From Monodelphis domestica (taxonomy: Eukaryota; Chordata; Mammalia; Didelphimorphia; Didelphidae): a stretch of DNA of 64,000 bases. The first letter of the stretch is position 1; every line of letters begins with the position of its first letter. Both the position numbers and the translations under genes were made by a program. The stretch is taken from positions 347,479,380-347,543,379 of the forward strand of contig NC_077229.1 of the NCBI RefSeq assembly GCF_027887165.1. Direction: 5' to 3'. Shown here in pieces: positions 12,179 through 23,164 of the stretch. Below the pieces are notes generated by a model, which worked only from the letters and a program-made list of their open reading frames with translations, was not told the origin of the DNA and made no database searches.

Positions 12179-13184
12179 TTTTTTAGGTCTGTTTTTTTCC
12201 CTCAGAAATGCTTGGAATCCTTCTATCTTATTGAACAACCATTTATCCCTCTGAAAGAATATACTCAGTTTTGCTGGATAGGTGACCTCTGGGTTGTAAT
12301 CCTAGATCTTTCACCTTCCTGAATATCATACTAAATGCCTTTTGATCCTTTAATGTGGAAACTGCCAAGTCCTGTGTGATCCTGATTGTAGCTTCATAGT
12401 ATTTGAATGGTTTCTTTCTGGCTGGCTGCAGTATTTTGTCCTTGACTTGGGTGCTCTTGAATTTAGCTATTATATTCCTCTATATTGTCATTTGAGGATT
12501 TCTTCCTGGAGGTGATTTGTGAATTCTTTCTATTTCAATTTTATTTTCTTATTTGGGGATATCTGGACAGTTTTCTTTGATAATTTCTTTTATTATAATG
12601 TCCAAACTTTTTTTTTTTTGATCATGGCTTTCAGGTAGTCCAATAATTCTTAAATTGTCTTGCTTGGATCTATTTTACAAGTCAGTTGTTTTTTCCAATA
12701 AGCAACTTCATGTTTTCTTCTTTTTTCATTATTTTGTTTTCATTTTACTGTTTCTTGATTTCTCATGAAATCATTCATTTCTATCTGCTTAATTCTCCTA
12801 GCCTCTTACTTACAATGGTCCCCTCTAACCCAGGTACCCCAGATGTTCTCTGACTATATTTTATATTTTTCTCTTCTTGAAAGTTGCTTCTCTCTGTCTC
12901 CTCATTGGTTCTTTTGCTCCTGCATTCCTTTTGTGGTGTCATTTTAAGATTGGTTGGTGGGAATTCTCTTGGTGGTTTTGATCCTCCCTTCTTCTACTCT
13001 ACCATCTTGCCTCCTCTTGCTATTTTTTGATAGGAATCAAAAAACATTTGCTGAACCCTCAAAATTTCTTGACTCAGATCTGGTACAGTGAGGGAGGTGA
13101 ATTCTACTGAACTTTCCATAGTGACAAGTAAAAGCCTCATTCTGTGGATAGCAATGAGTTTATAATCATCCTTGGTATAAATGT

Positions 13185-13330
13185 CACCTCAGACATTTAC
13201 TAGCTGTGTAACACTGGGCAAATCACTTGATCGCACTGGTGCTCATTTTCTTCATTTGCAAAATGTGGGGTTGAACTCATTGACCTCAAAGGTCTTTTCT
13301 AGCTCTAAATTTGTGATGCTGTGATTTCTT
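13185..13330 (-). repeat. MIR/CORE-SINE fossil
   Basis: Complement-type MIR order: 'tagctgtgtaacactgggcaa', 'tcacttgatc', 'tttcttcatttgcaaaatg', 'aggtcttttctagctct'. Confidence 0.75.
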
Positions 13331-13481
13331 TCCATTTTTCAAACTTCTATTTGTAAACTGTATGTGAAGGACAAAGGCAATAGAGCCATCTATAGGCTAT
13401 TCTTATGATTAATATTTAGGATTTAAACTGTCCAAAAGCTCAAGTTATTGTTAAGAATATAAAGCTGATTTATCTACTCTG

Positions 13482-13484
<3 letters not shown>

Positions 13485-13521
<37 letters not shown>
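13485..13521. repeat. (GT)n microsatellite
   Basis: About 18 GT units. Confidence 0.98.
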
Positions 13522-13522
<1 letters not shown>

Positions 13523-13649
13523 ATGTATGTGTTGTGTTGTATTTCTTTTAGAAAGCATCAAAGCTTATTAATGAAGGTTAGCAAGTAGGATATCTAGAAG
13601 ATAGGATGAGTTTAGGCTTCTCCAAAGAGTAGGGAACAGGATATTGTTG

Positions 13650-13835
13650 AATGAATGACAAGTTTAGAGTCAGAGAGCCTGAGTTCTTACTTTTGACTGC
13701 AATTTCCCCTTTGTTTAACCTTGAACAAGTCATATAACATCTACAGTGCTCAATTTCTTCAACCAAAAAGGGATGATTGGATCAGTTGACCTCTGAGGAT
13801 CCTTCCAGCTATAACTCTAAACTCTTTTGGTAATA
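13650..13835 (-). repeat. MIR/CORE-SINE fossil
   Basis: Complement-type MIR landmarks: 'agagtcagagagcctgagttc', 'ttgaacaagtcatataac', 'caatttcttcaac', 'gaggatccttccagct'. Confidence 0.7.
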
Positions 13836-14184
13836 AGTCATTTGTCTGGTAATCTGTGGAGCTCTAGGATCATTTATTTTGTAGAGAAAGGAAAGTACAT
13901 CATTGCTTCTGGAATCTCTGTTCAGTTGCTTACCTTCTTAGAATTTCCTAGAGGGAGGAGAGTTGAGGAAAACTACCTTCCATTTCTCCTCTCATTGGAG
14001 GTCTATAATTGAAGATTGCTGTGAAATGTCATGGGTAAGGCTTTGCTTTTTTATTTTTTGTTATAAGACAAGGCACTAAGTGGTTATGGATGCATAGTGA
14101 ATGATTAGTGTAAAGAAATACCTCAAAGGCATGAATGGGACTTTAAAAATAAAAGAAACTACATGGAGGGAATGTACTATTCTA

Positions 14185-14310
14185 AATCCAGGCACAGAAT
14201 GTTAGGTCTAGAAGGGACCATAGACATTGTCTAATATTATGACCTCATTTTACACATGAAAAAACTAAGGGTCAGAAATTCTAAATGGTAGAACTAGGAC
14301 TGGAATCCAA
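14185..14310 (+). repeat. MIR/CORE-SINE fossil
   Basis: Plus-type landmarks: 'tctagaagggacca', 'cctcattttacacatgaaaaa', 'ctaagggtcag', 'tagaactaggactggaatcca'. Confidence 0.7.
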
Positions 14311-14519
14311 TAATACATAGTTTATATATATTTTTAAATTTATATATTTCATCCACTCTTGCTATGGGAAAATGTTTGGTTTTAATGGTAAAACATCCTA
14401 TTAAGTAAATACTTAAGAGTGAAACCCAAATAAAATAAGAAATGTTAATGGAATGATAATTTGCTTCTAATCAGTTTAATGGGAATGGGATTCAGGTATC
14501 CAACATCTAAATGTATAAG

Positions 14520-14735
14520 CAGCTACATGGTATAGTGTATTGATGGCTAGATTTAGAGGAAAGAAGACTTTTATTCACATCCTGCTAGCAATACTTACTC
14601 ACTGTATGCTCTTGATTGAGTCAATTCACCTCTATTTCCCTCAGTTTCCTCCTAATAACAACACCTTCCTAACAGGGTTGCTGTGAGGTTAAAATGAGTC
14701 AACATATGTTAAGTTCTTAGCTAACCCTAGAACCC
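14520..14735 (-). repeat. MIR/CORE-SINE fossil
   Basis: Complement-type landmarks: 'gcagctacatggtatagtg', 'cctctatttccctcagtttc', 'acagggttgctgtgaggtta'. Confidence 0.75.
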
Positions 14736-14793
14736 TACTATTACTACTACTACTATGACTATTACTACTACTATGACTATTACTACTACTATG

Positions 14794-14846
<53 letters not shown>

Positions 14847-14869
14847 CACCACCACCACCACCACCACCA
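14736..14869. repeat. Compound (TAC)n/(CAC)n microsatellite
   Basis: Trinucleotide tract. Imperfect ACT/ATG units become pure TAC units, then switch sharply near 14837 to about eleven CAC units. It abuts the MIR fossil upstream. Confidence 0.97.
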
Positions 14870-15056
14870 GGACTATTTTATCAATTTAAGAATCTGAAAA
14901 ACCTTGTCTCTACTATTGTTTAAATTTATTTTATTTTTAACTTCTCCCATCTGAAAATATGATTCCTTCACTTTCTCAATAGATTAAAACAGTAGAAATC
15001 TCTATTTATTTATAAATCTATGTTGTGGAAAGGAAACAAGAGACATAGTATACTTA

Positions 15057-15185
15057 AAAAATTTCAATAGAAAATTGGCTACAGACATAAAATGGACTGG
15101 ACCACATGAAGTATTGCTTACTACCCCAACAGCTATAAAAGTTGCAGGGAAAGACATCACTGTAACAGACATAGAAGATAATTAG
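15057..15185 (+). pseudogene. ERV pol integrase C-terminal remnant
   Basis: A 42-codon frame containing 'KWTGPHEVLLTTPTAIKVAG' and ending in TAG. The G-P-(H/Y)-x-V-L-L-T-T-P-T-A-x-K-V pattern is the GPY/F module at the C-terminus of gammaretrovirus-like integrases, which helps multimerise integrase and bind DNA. Everything upstream in pol has been deleted. It lies between the 18 bp LTR stub and an unidentified stretch where env would be. Confidence 0.8.
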
Positions 15186-16021
15186 ACAAAAGATAGGGCT
15201 GAGAAATGAAAACAAAAACTGATTAACATAAAAAGTACACCACAAAGAAATAATAGTGAAACATAATGTTCGAGACATTTTCGCAACCCAGAGGAAAAGC
15301 ATCCCAGAGGAAAAGATTTTAAACCAGCCCAGAGGAAAAGCATCAAGAAAAGATGCTAGAGACAAGAAGCAAAGAGAAAAAGCTGAAATGGATAGCTAAG
15401 ACTTTGAACTTTGTAAATGTGTTTATATAAGAAGAGGACAGTTTGAAAATGAGACTTATGTGTAAGACTGAGTGTGTTGAAATAATAAAACAAAAGTAAT
15501 TTCACATATTAGGGAAATAGCATGCATCACTACATAACATGGAAGAAAGAGGAGATCCATCAGTCAACATGAGAACTGGAAATCTGAAGAAACTTGATAA
15601 GTATTAATTCAACACAACAGTATTAGACACAAAACACAAAATCACAAACTGACATTGAGAGACCTTGTTTATATAAATAAGTGTCTGAAATTGTATTTAT
15701 GCAAAATGTAAATATGTATATAGTTAGTTCCATTAGGTCTTAGGCAAATAGAAAGATCAATAGATATTTCTATTTGACAATATGATGTGGAACAATGTGT
15801 ATTGTTGTGTTATTTGTAAATAATTTCTGTAAATAATATATTAATTTTAGTTAACTTAGAATAAGTAGTATTAGCACAAAGATTCAAATTTCTTGTAATA
15901 CTTTTGTTCAATATTTATTGAACTGAATTTATTGTAAAATTCAAAAACTACTCTTGCCCAAACTTTCCTGCTAAGAATCCTTAGAGTAGATTTAGTAAAT
16001 TGGTATCTATTATATAAATAA
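15186..16021 (+). other. ERV C post-pol region, env not recognisable
   Basis: AT-rich, no usable frame. It contains 'cccagaggaaaag' repeated three times (about 15288-15340). By position it should be env, but no motif supports that. Confidence 0.4.
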
Positions 16022-16059
16022 GTGACCTTGGGAAGGTCACACCAAAAAAAGGGGACGAT
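16022..16059 (+). promoter_or_regulatory. Hairpin and polypurine tract before 3' LTR
   Basis: A perfect 8 bp stem (16022-16029 with 16033-16040, loop GGG) is followed by a purine run 'aaaaaaaggggacgat' (16044-16059) that ends exactly at the LTR's TGTGG. By position this run is the primer site for plus-strand DNA synthesis in the ancestral virus. Confidence 0.65.
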
Positions 16060-16705
16060 TGTGGAAAGGAAACAAGACTGACTGTTTGTGGGGGAAGGGA
16101 TCTTGTGACTAGCACTTCCTTTCTGTTGGGAGTGGCAGTTGGGTCTTGTGACTAGTACTTTCTTCCTGCCATGTGGACTTGCTTCCAGGTGGTGGAGGAG
16201 GTAGGAGCTCATTCAGCCCAGCTTTGAGTGGCATGCTCTTCTTGGTTCAGCCAGAAGATACAGGCTTCTGAAGGTTAGAACTGTTCTTGTTTGCTTTCTA
16301 TCTGCTGCTAAGATTCTGAATTATACAAAACTGGACTGATATAGAGTAGAAGGGAGTGGGACAAACCCTCTGCCAGCCTCTGGGGCCTGGCCTCAGGTCT
16401 GAAGCTGAGAAAAACTCCAATTCCAACTGGTTATTAAATGTTATATTATTTGAATTTGCAGTCAGATAAGTGGACTATCTTTTCTGGTCATAGAGGGAGC
16501 TGAACTTCAGTTCAGTCAATTCAACAACAAACAGGCCTTATTGGACCCCTGCTGTTTCCTCTCAGCAGGGGACATCTCCCTCCTTTGCTTCACCAAGCAA
16601 TATACCCTCTCTCCCCTCTCTCCTCCATACCCTGTTACAAACCTCAAGTTATCTCCAGTTTTCCAGTTTTCCAATTCCCTATTTCCTTTCCCAATAAATA
16701 TTACA
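16060..16705 (+). repeat. 3' LTR of ERV C
   Basis: 646 bp from TGTGGAAAGG to ATTACA. The first 18 bases repeat the stub at 15024-15041. It is followed by the target duplication ATGT. GC-richer and pyrimidine-rich segments lie near 16380 and 16600. Confidence 0.75.
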
Positions 16706-16709
16706 ATGT

Positions 16710-17454
16710 TAAAAGATCAACTTTGCCTAAAGAACATCCTAAATCGATGAGTAGGAGATTTCAGATAGGGCTAGATTTAGTCATATGGAAAAGAAACTGA
16801 AATTACTTTCCAAACTGGATATATTATAATATATTTTACCAGTTCACTGTCACAATGGGTGTTGTCATAGGGAGAACTGTGGGATTAACATAACTGATAA
16901 AGTCTTCTGTCAGTTCCCATTCAGCAATCTTTCTTTCAAGAACATGTGTCAAAAACACATTGATATTTATATGGTACTAAGATCCTTGTGGGGTCCATAT
17001 GTCTAGGTAAGTGGATGCAGATTTACAGAGAATTTCTATCTAGTTAATATGTAGAAGAAATATGCAACTATGGCAATGGGCCCTGCCCTTGGGTAACATC
17101 CTGTGTTTGTTTTAAAGTGAATTATTTTGGGATCTTATTTGTTCCTTGTTAATAAACTCTTTTTTTTTTCTTCTCATACAGTTATGCGTTGAAGTCCTGG
17201 CTTCACTAGACAGTCCTTATGAGGAAAGATATTATATGAAGAGTGGAGACATCCTGGGCATCTTGAAGATGCCTGAAAGGTCAGATCTTTGTTTCAGGGA
17301 AAAAGGACTCCAACAGTTCCAAATTATACCTCTAGAATACTTCATACTTTTGTGATTCAAGGAGAAACCCTTACATCAACATCCAATACCCAAATATTTG
17401 GCAGGATCAGGGTTTCCCATTTCCTTCAATGTCTTCCCATTTATTTATATGATA
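16710..17454. other. Intergenic, no gene seen
   Basis: No recognised gene. A T-rich run followed by 'cag' at about 17157-17182 resembles a splice acceptor, but the plus frame beyond it has no recognisable protein. Confidence 0.4.
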
Positions 17455-17665
17455 GCTCATACAATTTTGGAGCTGGAAGTTACCTTATATGTCATCTAGT
17501 CAGAGCCCATCATTATACAGATAAGGAAATTAGGGTATGGGGAGTTGAAGTCACTTGGCCAATGTGACATAGCTGGACAATGATAGAGCCAAGATTTGAA
17601 CCCAAATCTCTTTTTACTGTTTTCTCAACTGGTACTCTTTTTTTGCTATATTACATTGGCTCCAG
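17455..17665 (+). repeat. MIR/CORE-SINE fossil
   Basis: 'ttttggagctggaagttacc', 'acagataaggaaatta', 'gatttgaacccaaatctc'. Confidence 0.7.
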
Positions 17666-17734
17666 CCCAACAATATGATAAGCATGCTAGAGCAGACATC
17701 TGGAAATTATTGAAATTCATTGTTGAAGAGTAGG

Positions 17735-18200
17735 AAGAATGCTGGCTTTAGTCAAAGGACCTGTAACTGAACCTTGGCTCTACCTCTTTATTTTCTGTAT
17801 AATCTTAGGCATGTTATTAACTTTTCCTGAGATTTAGTTTCTACATCTGAAAAAAATGAATGGTATAGTTAAGATGATCTTTAAATTATCTGTTGTTTCT
17901 AAATGATATTATGACCATCAATCAATAGATATTTCTTCAGTACTTTGTCAGATACTATGTTAGGTAATGAGATCATCAATAATGCCTTTTGTTTGAAGAT
18001 TTCAATCATTTCATAAACTAGTTATGGGTCCATGTGACTTTAAGTATAATTATTCAACCTCTCTGGAATTGTTTTTTTATTTGTAAAACAGATATGGTAA
18101 TATCTGTCCTGCATTTATCAAAAGGATTTTAGGAGGACCATTTGGGTAATACATGTAAAGTTCTTGATATAAGCTATACAAATATCTGTTATCATCCATC
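17735..18200 (-). repeat. Two adjacent MIR fossils
   Basis: Complement-type landmarks at 17740-17900 ('gagatttagtttctacatctg') and 18000-18200 ('caacctctctggaattg', 'tttgtaaaacagatatggtaa'). Between them (about 17925-17990) is a fragment of 'ttcagtactttgtcagatact' type. Confidence 0.6.
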
Positions 18201-18329
18201 TTAATAGTGTCATCATCTCCACTGACAATTTGGGAATTTATTGAAAGCCTCAAGAAGTCTTTGACAAATATGAGAAGAGTTTCAAAATTTTTGACAATCT
18301 GGCTAAAAATAAACCTTGCATTGAACACC

Positions 18330-19680
18330 AGGAAATGACTTTTGAACTTTTCTGTTTGTCAGTGAAAAATAGTAATTAGTATTAATTTGTTTTGTTCTGT
18401 ATCAACCTGGGAAGGAAAAGGAAACCCAATAAGTTATATCACTTCATCATTTCCTTTTGTAACCAGGGCATATGAACTATGAGAAGCACAGGGAACACAC
18501 ATGGTCTGTTTGATCTGTAGTTTAATTCTTTCTTTTTGTAGCTAACTGTATATTGAGAACATGGCTTAAAAAGGGGGAATTCAGTCTATAGAGCTTATTT
18601 TCTGCATTAAGTCCGGCAGGGAGGGTATAATCCTATCCATGTTGCTTTGGCTCAACACTTTCCTTAATTAGGAAAACCTTCTCTCCAATCTCTATGACCT
18701 CTGTATGATAGTCTCACACCTGTACTCTAGGTCATATGTATAGGAAAGTATTTCTTTTTATCCATCTGGATCATTCTTTCCTATGCCCTGCCTAGTGCTC
18801 TGAGGATGCTGCTTATATGATACCAAGCCAGCTAGTAGGGCAACACTCCTGCTATGGCTCCCTTTAGCCTGCCCACATTTTAGTGCTGGATTCAGATTTT
18901 TTGGCCCCCATTGACTGTGAATGACTGATTGTTGACTGGGTGTTTGATTTAAATGAAACACACACACACACACACACACCAAAAGCTAACTAGTTGGCAA
19001 AATCATTGAGCCTCTTATTGTGTGTATGTGTATGTAGATACAATGAAGGCATTAAATATAGACAGCAAACTTACCATCATTTATTTTCCCTCATGTTTTG
19101 ATTTTTGGTAGTGGAAATGGTAGCATGAAATAAATTGAAAATCAAAATGGCAACCAGTTAGCTAAAGATTGATTAGAAATACTGTGCTATTTGAGGTAAA
19201 ACTATCTTGGGTTTGGTCTGTGCATAGATAAATTAAGTTGCCTCATGTCCACAGCTTGACCTTTAAAATGCCCATGTCGTGGTCAGCCATTTCACAGATA
19301 TGTAGCCACAGTGGGATTGATGAGAGGGAGAAGATTAATTTAGGCAAGACTATCCTCACTCCTTGAATAACAACTCAGAGCTCAGCTTCTACTGATGTAG
19401 GGAAAAGACAGGATTCTAATAAGATTCTATAAGAATCCAAAGACTTTTATCTACCACTTTCTGGCTGTGATTCATTTCAATTTAACAAATATTTATTGAT
19501 ATCTTATTATATAAGAGCTACCATGAGAATATTGGTCATATATCATAGAACCAAAGCATGCCAACGTGGACTGATTCAGTGCTCTCAAGGAAGAGAGAGG
19601 AGCTTCATAGGCTAAAAGAAACCCCTGTAAATGGGTCTTTGGGAGAGGGAAATTTCAGATTAACGAGGGAGGTAAGTAAA
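18330..19680. other. Intergenic, no gene seen
   Basis: Mostly unclassified. A (CA)n microsatellite is at 18958-18979 and short frames are unconvincing. Confidence 0.45.
18958..18979. repeat. (CA)n microsatellite
   Basis: About 11 CA units. Confidence 0.95.
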
Positions 19681-19689
19681 ATAGTTCTT

Positions 19690-19815
19690 CCAATCAGTCA
19701 CCTAAATGTGATGGTAAAATATAAACTGCTTGAGGGCAGGGATTATTTAATCTTTGTCTTTTTATCCTTAGCACCTACCACAGTGACTGCCATATAGCAG
19801 ATGATTAATGAATGC
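19690..19815 (+). repeat. L2 3'-end fossil
   Basis: 'taaactgcttgagggcaggga', 'ttatccttagcacctaccaca', 'atgaatgctcactga' is the classic L2 3' end pattern. Confidence 0.7.
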
Positions 19816-20164
19816 TCACTGATGGCCTGATTGTGACTTCTCTCTACCCCTGCAATGGAAAATGTAGAGCTAGAGTCATTATTTAATTTATAAGGCTTTC
19901 AACTGTCCCATAATTATGCATTCTCATGTTGAGATAAAGGAGTCAATAGAATGAACTCAGGACAGTATCTTAAGTCAAGGCCACCCAAGGATGTTCTGGA
20001 AGAAGTAGAATGAATACTTTAAATTTCTTGGCCATTATCTTAACCAGACTTGGTATTTTTCAGAAACCCAAGGGACAGATGATAAATCAATGTCTTTCAG
20101 AATAGTGTCTCCTTACTCATAGTCTAAACAATAAATTTCTGCCAGACTTTCCCTTCTATTTAAC

Positions 20165-21263
20165 TTTTATTAAAAGAAGTGCTAAGGTACTGTGATACAG
20201 TACATCATATTTATTACCAAAATTATTAACAAATATACAAAACTTATACATGTAATTTTCTTACATCCATTTATTCTTCTATAATACTGCATTTGTTCAA
20301 GTAGGTTATCTACAGTATGTAAACATCCCTTGGATTGACCTCACACAGATTAGGAAAGCCCTCTAACCCATGTAGTTATCAGATATCTTTCTTCTTATTT
20401 GGCTTTCTTCCATAACATCTAATCTTCACATTTGGCACGTGGAAGAGACATCTACAGTGCAAAAGAGGCAGTTTTTTTTCTGGTTTCATTCTGATCATTT
20501 TAGCAGTACCACAGTTAAAGAGCTGAGAGGAGAATAAACATATGCTAACATCTTAGAGATGGATTAGTAGTAATGCCAATGACTCTTGCTTCAGCCATTC
20601 AACTTGAGCACAAAGTCAACACCTCTTCCCTCTCCCTCCCTACCCACCCCCTTCCCCCATGCAAGGCAGATAGAAGCCTAACCTTGTCTTAAAAGGGTTG
20701 TTTTTTTTTTTTTTAAGAATTTCACAAATCCCAGAACGAGTAAGATTCATTTCACACAAAAATACTGAGATCTCAGTTTCTTGTTTTCTTTTGTGTGGGT
20801 TGATTTCTGTGGTTTGGTGAGCCAGCAAAATCCATAACTGGAAAATAAAATTAAATGATTGTGGAAGTATGGGTCATATCTCTGCTGGCTATTCCCCCCC
20901 TCCCCTCCCCGTTTGAGTTGAGGATTAATATCTGTGTCCGTAAGCTTCTTTATGATCCAGGCAGCAGAGGTCTGCAGTGAAAAGAAACCCAGGGCAACTG
21001 GATGTCAAGGTTTTAAATACAGCCATATAAAAGGGTAGCCCCCCATTTCTTTTGTTTTGCCTTTCAATTACTTAATTTAATCAAGTAAAGCTGATTCAGA
21101 GAGCTGTTTCCCTATCCCCTCCCCCATTCTCACTCTCCAGCACAGTATTGCTATTTAGAAGACCACACCCATATTCACAGAAGCATCTGATGAAAATGGA
21201 TCTGTATTTGGACTTGCACTGCATTGTGGGAACGCTCTGTGGTCCCTCTCCCCCACAAATTTG
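20165..21263 (-). other. Probable 3' UTR of the cadherin gene
   Basis: Directly follows the stop codon on the minus strand and holds no clear transposon down to about 20.2 kb. Minus-strand AATAAA signals (complement at 20270-20275, 20210-20215 and 20166-20171) cluster in an AT-rich stretch where the transcript could end. The exact cleavage site cannot be told from sequence alone. Confidence 0.4.
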
Positions 21264-21769
21264 TTACCACAGTGGCCCATTGCCTTCTGTCACACCGTAC
21301 ATTTCTGCCAGCTTTCGGAAACGTGGTCCCCAGTCTGTCAGGAAATCATAGCTCTGGTCTGAGTCCGAAGTGACTGACTGTAATGAGCTCAAGGACTCCG
21401 CCACAGAGCCATCCCCCTCAAACATGTACGTCTGGAGGGAGTCAAAAGGAGGGGCCCACAGATCCATGTCAGCTTCATAGAGCTTGGCTAGCACATAGCT
21501 GTGGACGTTGCTGTCCATGGTGCATGTCTGAGGAACATATCGAGACAAGCTTTCAATCTCAGGCAGCATGTCCTGTCTTGTCTTTGCCACTGCTCCTGTC
21601 TGTGCCTCCCGTGGATTCCACATGGCTGCTATGTCAAAGGCCTCTGTGTCCTCCTCCCCGCCTCCTTCATCATCATAGCGGACAATGTTCTCATGTATGT
21701 TCTCCTCATCATCAATGATGTAGGGCTGTTTCCTGTGTCGCCTCATGGATAAGATAAGCAGCACCAGCA
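21264..21769 (-). CDS. CDH20: Type II cadherin last exon: membrane helix end and cytoplasmic tail
   Basis: Last coding exon. The acceptor AG lies just above 21769; the exon opens with two bases completing a Val codon and runs 168 codons to a stop. It finishes the membrane helix (VLVLLILSM), then the stop-transfer MRRHRKQ and the juxtamembrane segment with YDDEGGGEEDTEAFDIAAMW, where p120-catenin binds in classical cadherins. The catenin-binding region has APPFDSLQTYMFEGDGS, a Ser/Asp-rich stretch and DWGPRFRKLAEMYG, ending GNGPLW. It links the receptor to beta-catenin and actin at cell junctions. The AAMWNPREAQ segment and the PLW end fit CDH20 better than its paralogs CDH7 or CDH19, from recall only. 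No breaks are seen. Confidence 0.93.
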
Positions 21770-22337
21770 CTGTGAAAAGCAAACAGTCATTAAGAGAATC
21801 AGGACCGAAAAGGATCTTGACAGACTGAGGCAATACTTCAAAAGAACATCTATCTTTGTATTTTTTTAATCAAATTTAAGTTCTACTTTTAGACTGGAAA
21901 CAAATAAGCATACAAATACACATGGGGAGAGCTAGTTTAATGGTATTTCCTATGAAAGATATATGTGGTTGATTCATATTAGAATTACTGTGTTCACTTC
22001 TGGGCACATAAGCTGGGTTCCCTTTCTCTGGAAATATTCAAGCAAAGACTTGTCAAGGAAGCTGTAGAGGGAACTCTAATATTGGACACTTCCCCTTGTA
22101 TGTCCCATAGGTAAATCAAACTTAAAATAGCCCAAACAAAACTTACTATCTTCCTAGTGAACTTTCCTAAAGTTATCTATTTCAATTTTGAGAGCACCAT
22201 CACCCTTCAGTCATTGTTATCTAACCATGGCATCATCCTCAACTCTTCTCTCCTTTCCCTCCTCTTTTAAAATCAGTTGTCAAGGCTTGGCACCTCTCTC
22301 TCTCTTTAAAAAACAAAACAAAATAAACAAAAAAAAA
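21770..22337. other. Cadherin intron, partly L2-like
   Basis: Start of the 12.2 kb last intron. About 22140-22300 is pyrimidine-rich and L2-like. No exon is seen. Confidence 0.45.
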
Positions 22338-22535
22338 AACCCTTACCTTCTGTTTTAGAATTGATACTAAATTTTAGCTCCAAGGCAGAAGCACAGAAAG
22401 GGATTTTTTTGGGGATTTGGGATTAAGTGCTTTGCCCAGGGTCACATAGCTAGGAAGTGTCAGAGGCCAATTTTGAAACCAAGACTTCTCATGCCCAGGC
22501 CTGGCTCTCTGTTCACTGAGCCACCTCACTGCCCC
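22338..22535 (-). mobile_element. tRNA-headed marsupial SINE (family I)
   Basis: 'acccttaccttctg', 'tgcccagggtcacatagctag' and 'gagccacctcactgcccc' give the family I order. It interrupts L2-like sequence. Confidence 0.85.
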
Positions 22536-22850
22536 TCAATTCTGTCTTCATGATATCTCTTGTATCATTCTACTTTTCTTTACTGGCACTACTATAACTC
22601 CAGCTCAGACCCAAAGTTTCCCAATTGATAACTATGCTTCTAGGTTATTCCCTCTGTAATATATCCTCCATATAGTTGCCAGAATAAATTTCCTAAAGGA
22701 TAGGATTGGCCATGCCACTTACTCATAAATCTATAGCAGGTTTTAGTTCCCTAGAGGACAAAATAGAAACTCCTCAGCTTTGTATTTAAGTCTTTCACAT
22801 TTGGCTTACCTTTTTAGACTTGTTTTATATTACTCTATATCACATATTTT
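22536..22850 (+). repeat. L2 fossil
   Basis: 'cagaataaatttcctaaagg', 'ccatgccacttactc' and 'cagctttgtatttaagtcttt' match the L2 body order. It continues the L2-like stretch before the SINE. Confidence 0.6.
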
Positions 22851-23019
22851 GGCCAGTCGATGTCCTGTTAACTCCTGACTCTGCCTTCATCAGTTTATGG
22901 ACTGGATGATCATCATTACATTGATGATCCCCAGATTTGCATACCTGAAGACAGCTCAAACTTAACACACCTAAAGTCAAATCTACCTCCTGTTTTGGTG
23001 TAGAGCTGATGTTTATTTT

Positions 23020-23160
23020 TATTTATTATTTGGTTTTCAATTTTTTTTTACAAATTACACATAATAACTAATTTCTACACAAGTTTTCTTAAGTTATATG
23101 GTTGAACTTATTATTCTCCCTCCCTCTGTTCCCTTCCCAGTGCTGGCAGGCAATTCCATC
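23020..23160 (-). repeat. L1 3'-end fragment
   Basis: 'ctccctccctctgttccctt' followed by 'ggcaggcaattcca' parallels the 3' end of the big L1 near 6150-6195 ('ttggcaagaaattcca'). Confidence 0.5.
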
Positions 23161-23164
23161 TATT

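Larger units (their letters stand above)
6095..13017 (-). mobile_element. Nearly full-length dead L1, interrupted
   Basis: A LINE-1 on the minus strand: its 3' end is at about 6.1 kb and its 5' end at about 13.0 kb. Translating the minus strand gives, from high to low coordinate, an ORF1-like region (about 12.2-12.9 kb), an endonuclease segment (10145-10405), an RT segment (8264-8501) and an ORF2 C-terminal segment (6502-6717). It is interrupted by a solo LTR (10574-11525), SINEs at 7654 and 9737 and a CT microsatellite. Many stops and frame breaks show it is not active. Without insertions the body is about 5.6 kb, which suits a full-length L1. Confidence 0.85.
15024..16705 (+). mobile_element. 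Internally deleted class I ERV (C)
   Basis: Bounded by the direct repeat ATGT (15020-15023 and 16706-16709). The left end is only the first 18 bases of the LTR (TGTGGAAAGGAAACAAGA), joined straight to the 3' end of pol. The right end is a complete 646 bp LTR preceded by a purine tract. Gag, most of pol and nearly all the 5' LTR are missing, while the outer ends and target duplication remain. It is not coding-competent. Confidence 0.8.

Noticed and set aside
12115-14869. Short tandem arrays considered as CRISPR or satellite arrays
   Set aside because: Units are 2-3 bp with no spacers; they are simple microsatellites in a vertebrate genome.
17146-17355. Possible exon after a polypyrimidine tract and CAG
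   Set aside because: No recognised protein, no donor that would give a conserved block, and it lies outside the cadherin gene on the other strand.
21383-21752. Plus-strand frames of 83-111 codons opposite the cadherin tail
   Set aside because: Antisense shadows of the last exon, with no recognisable domain.
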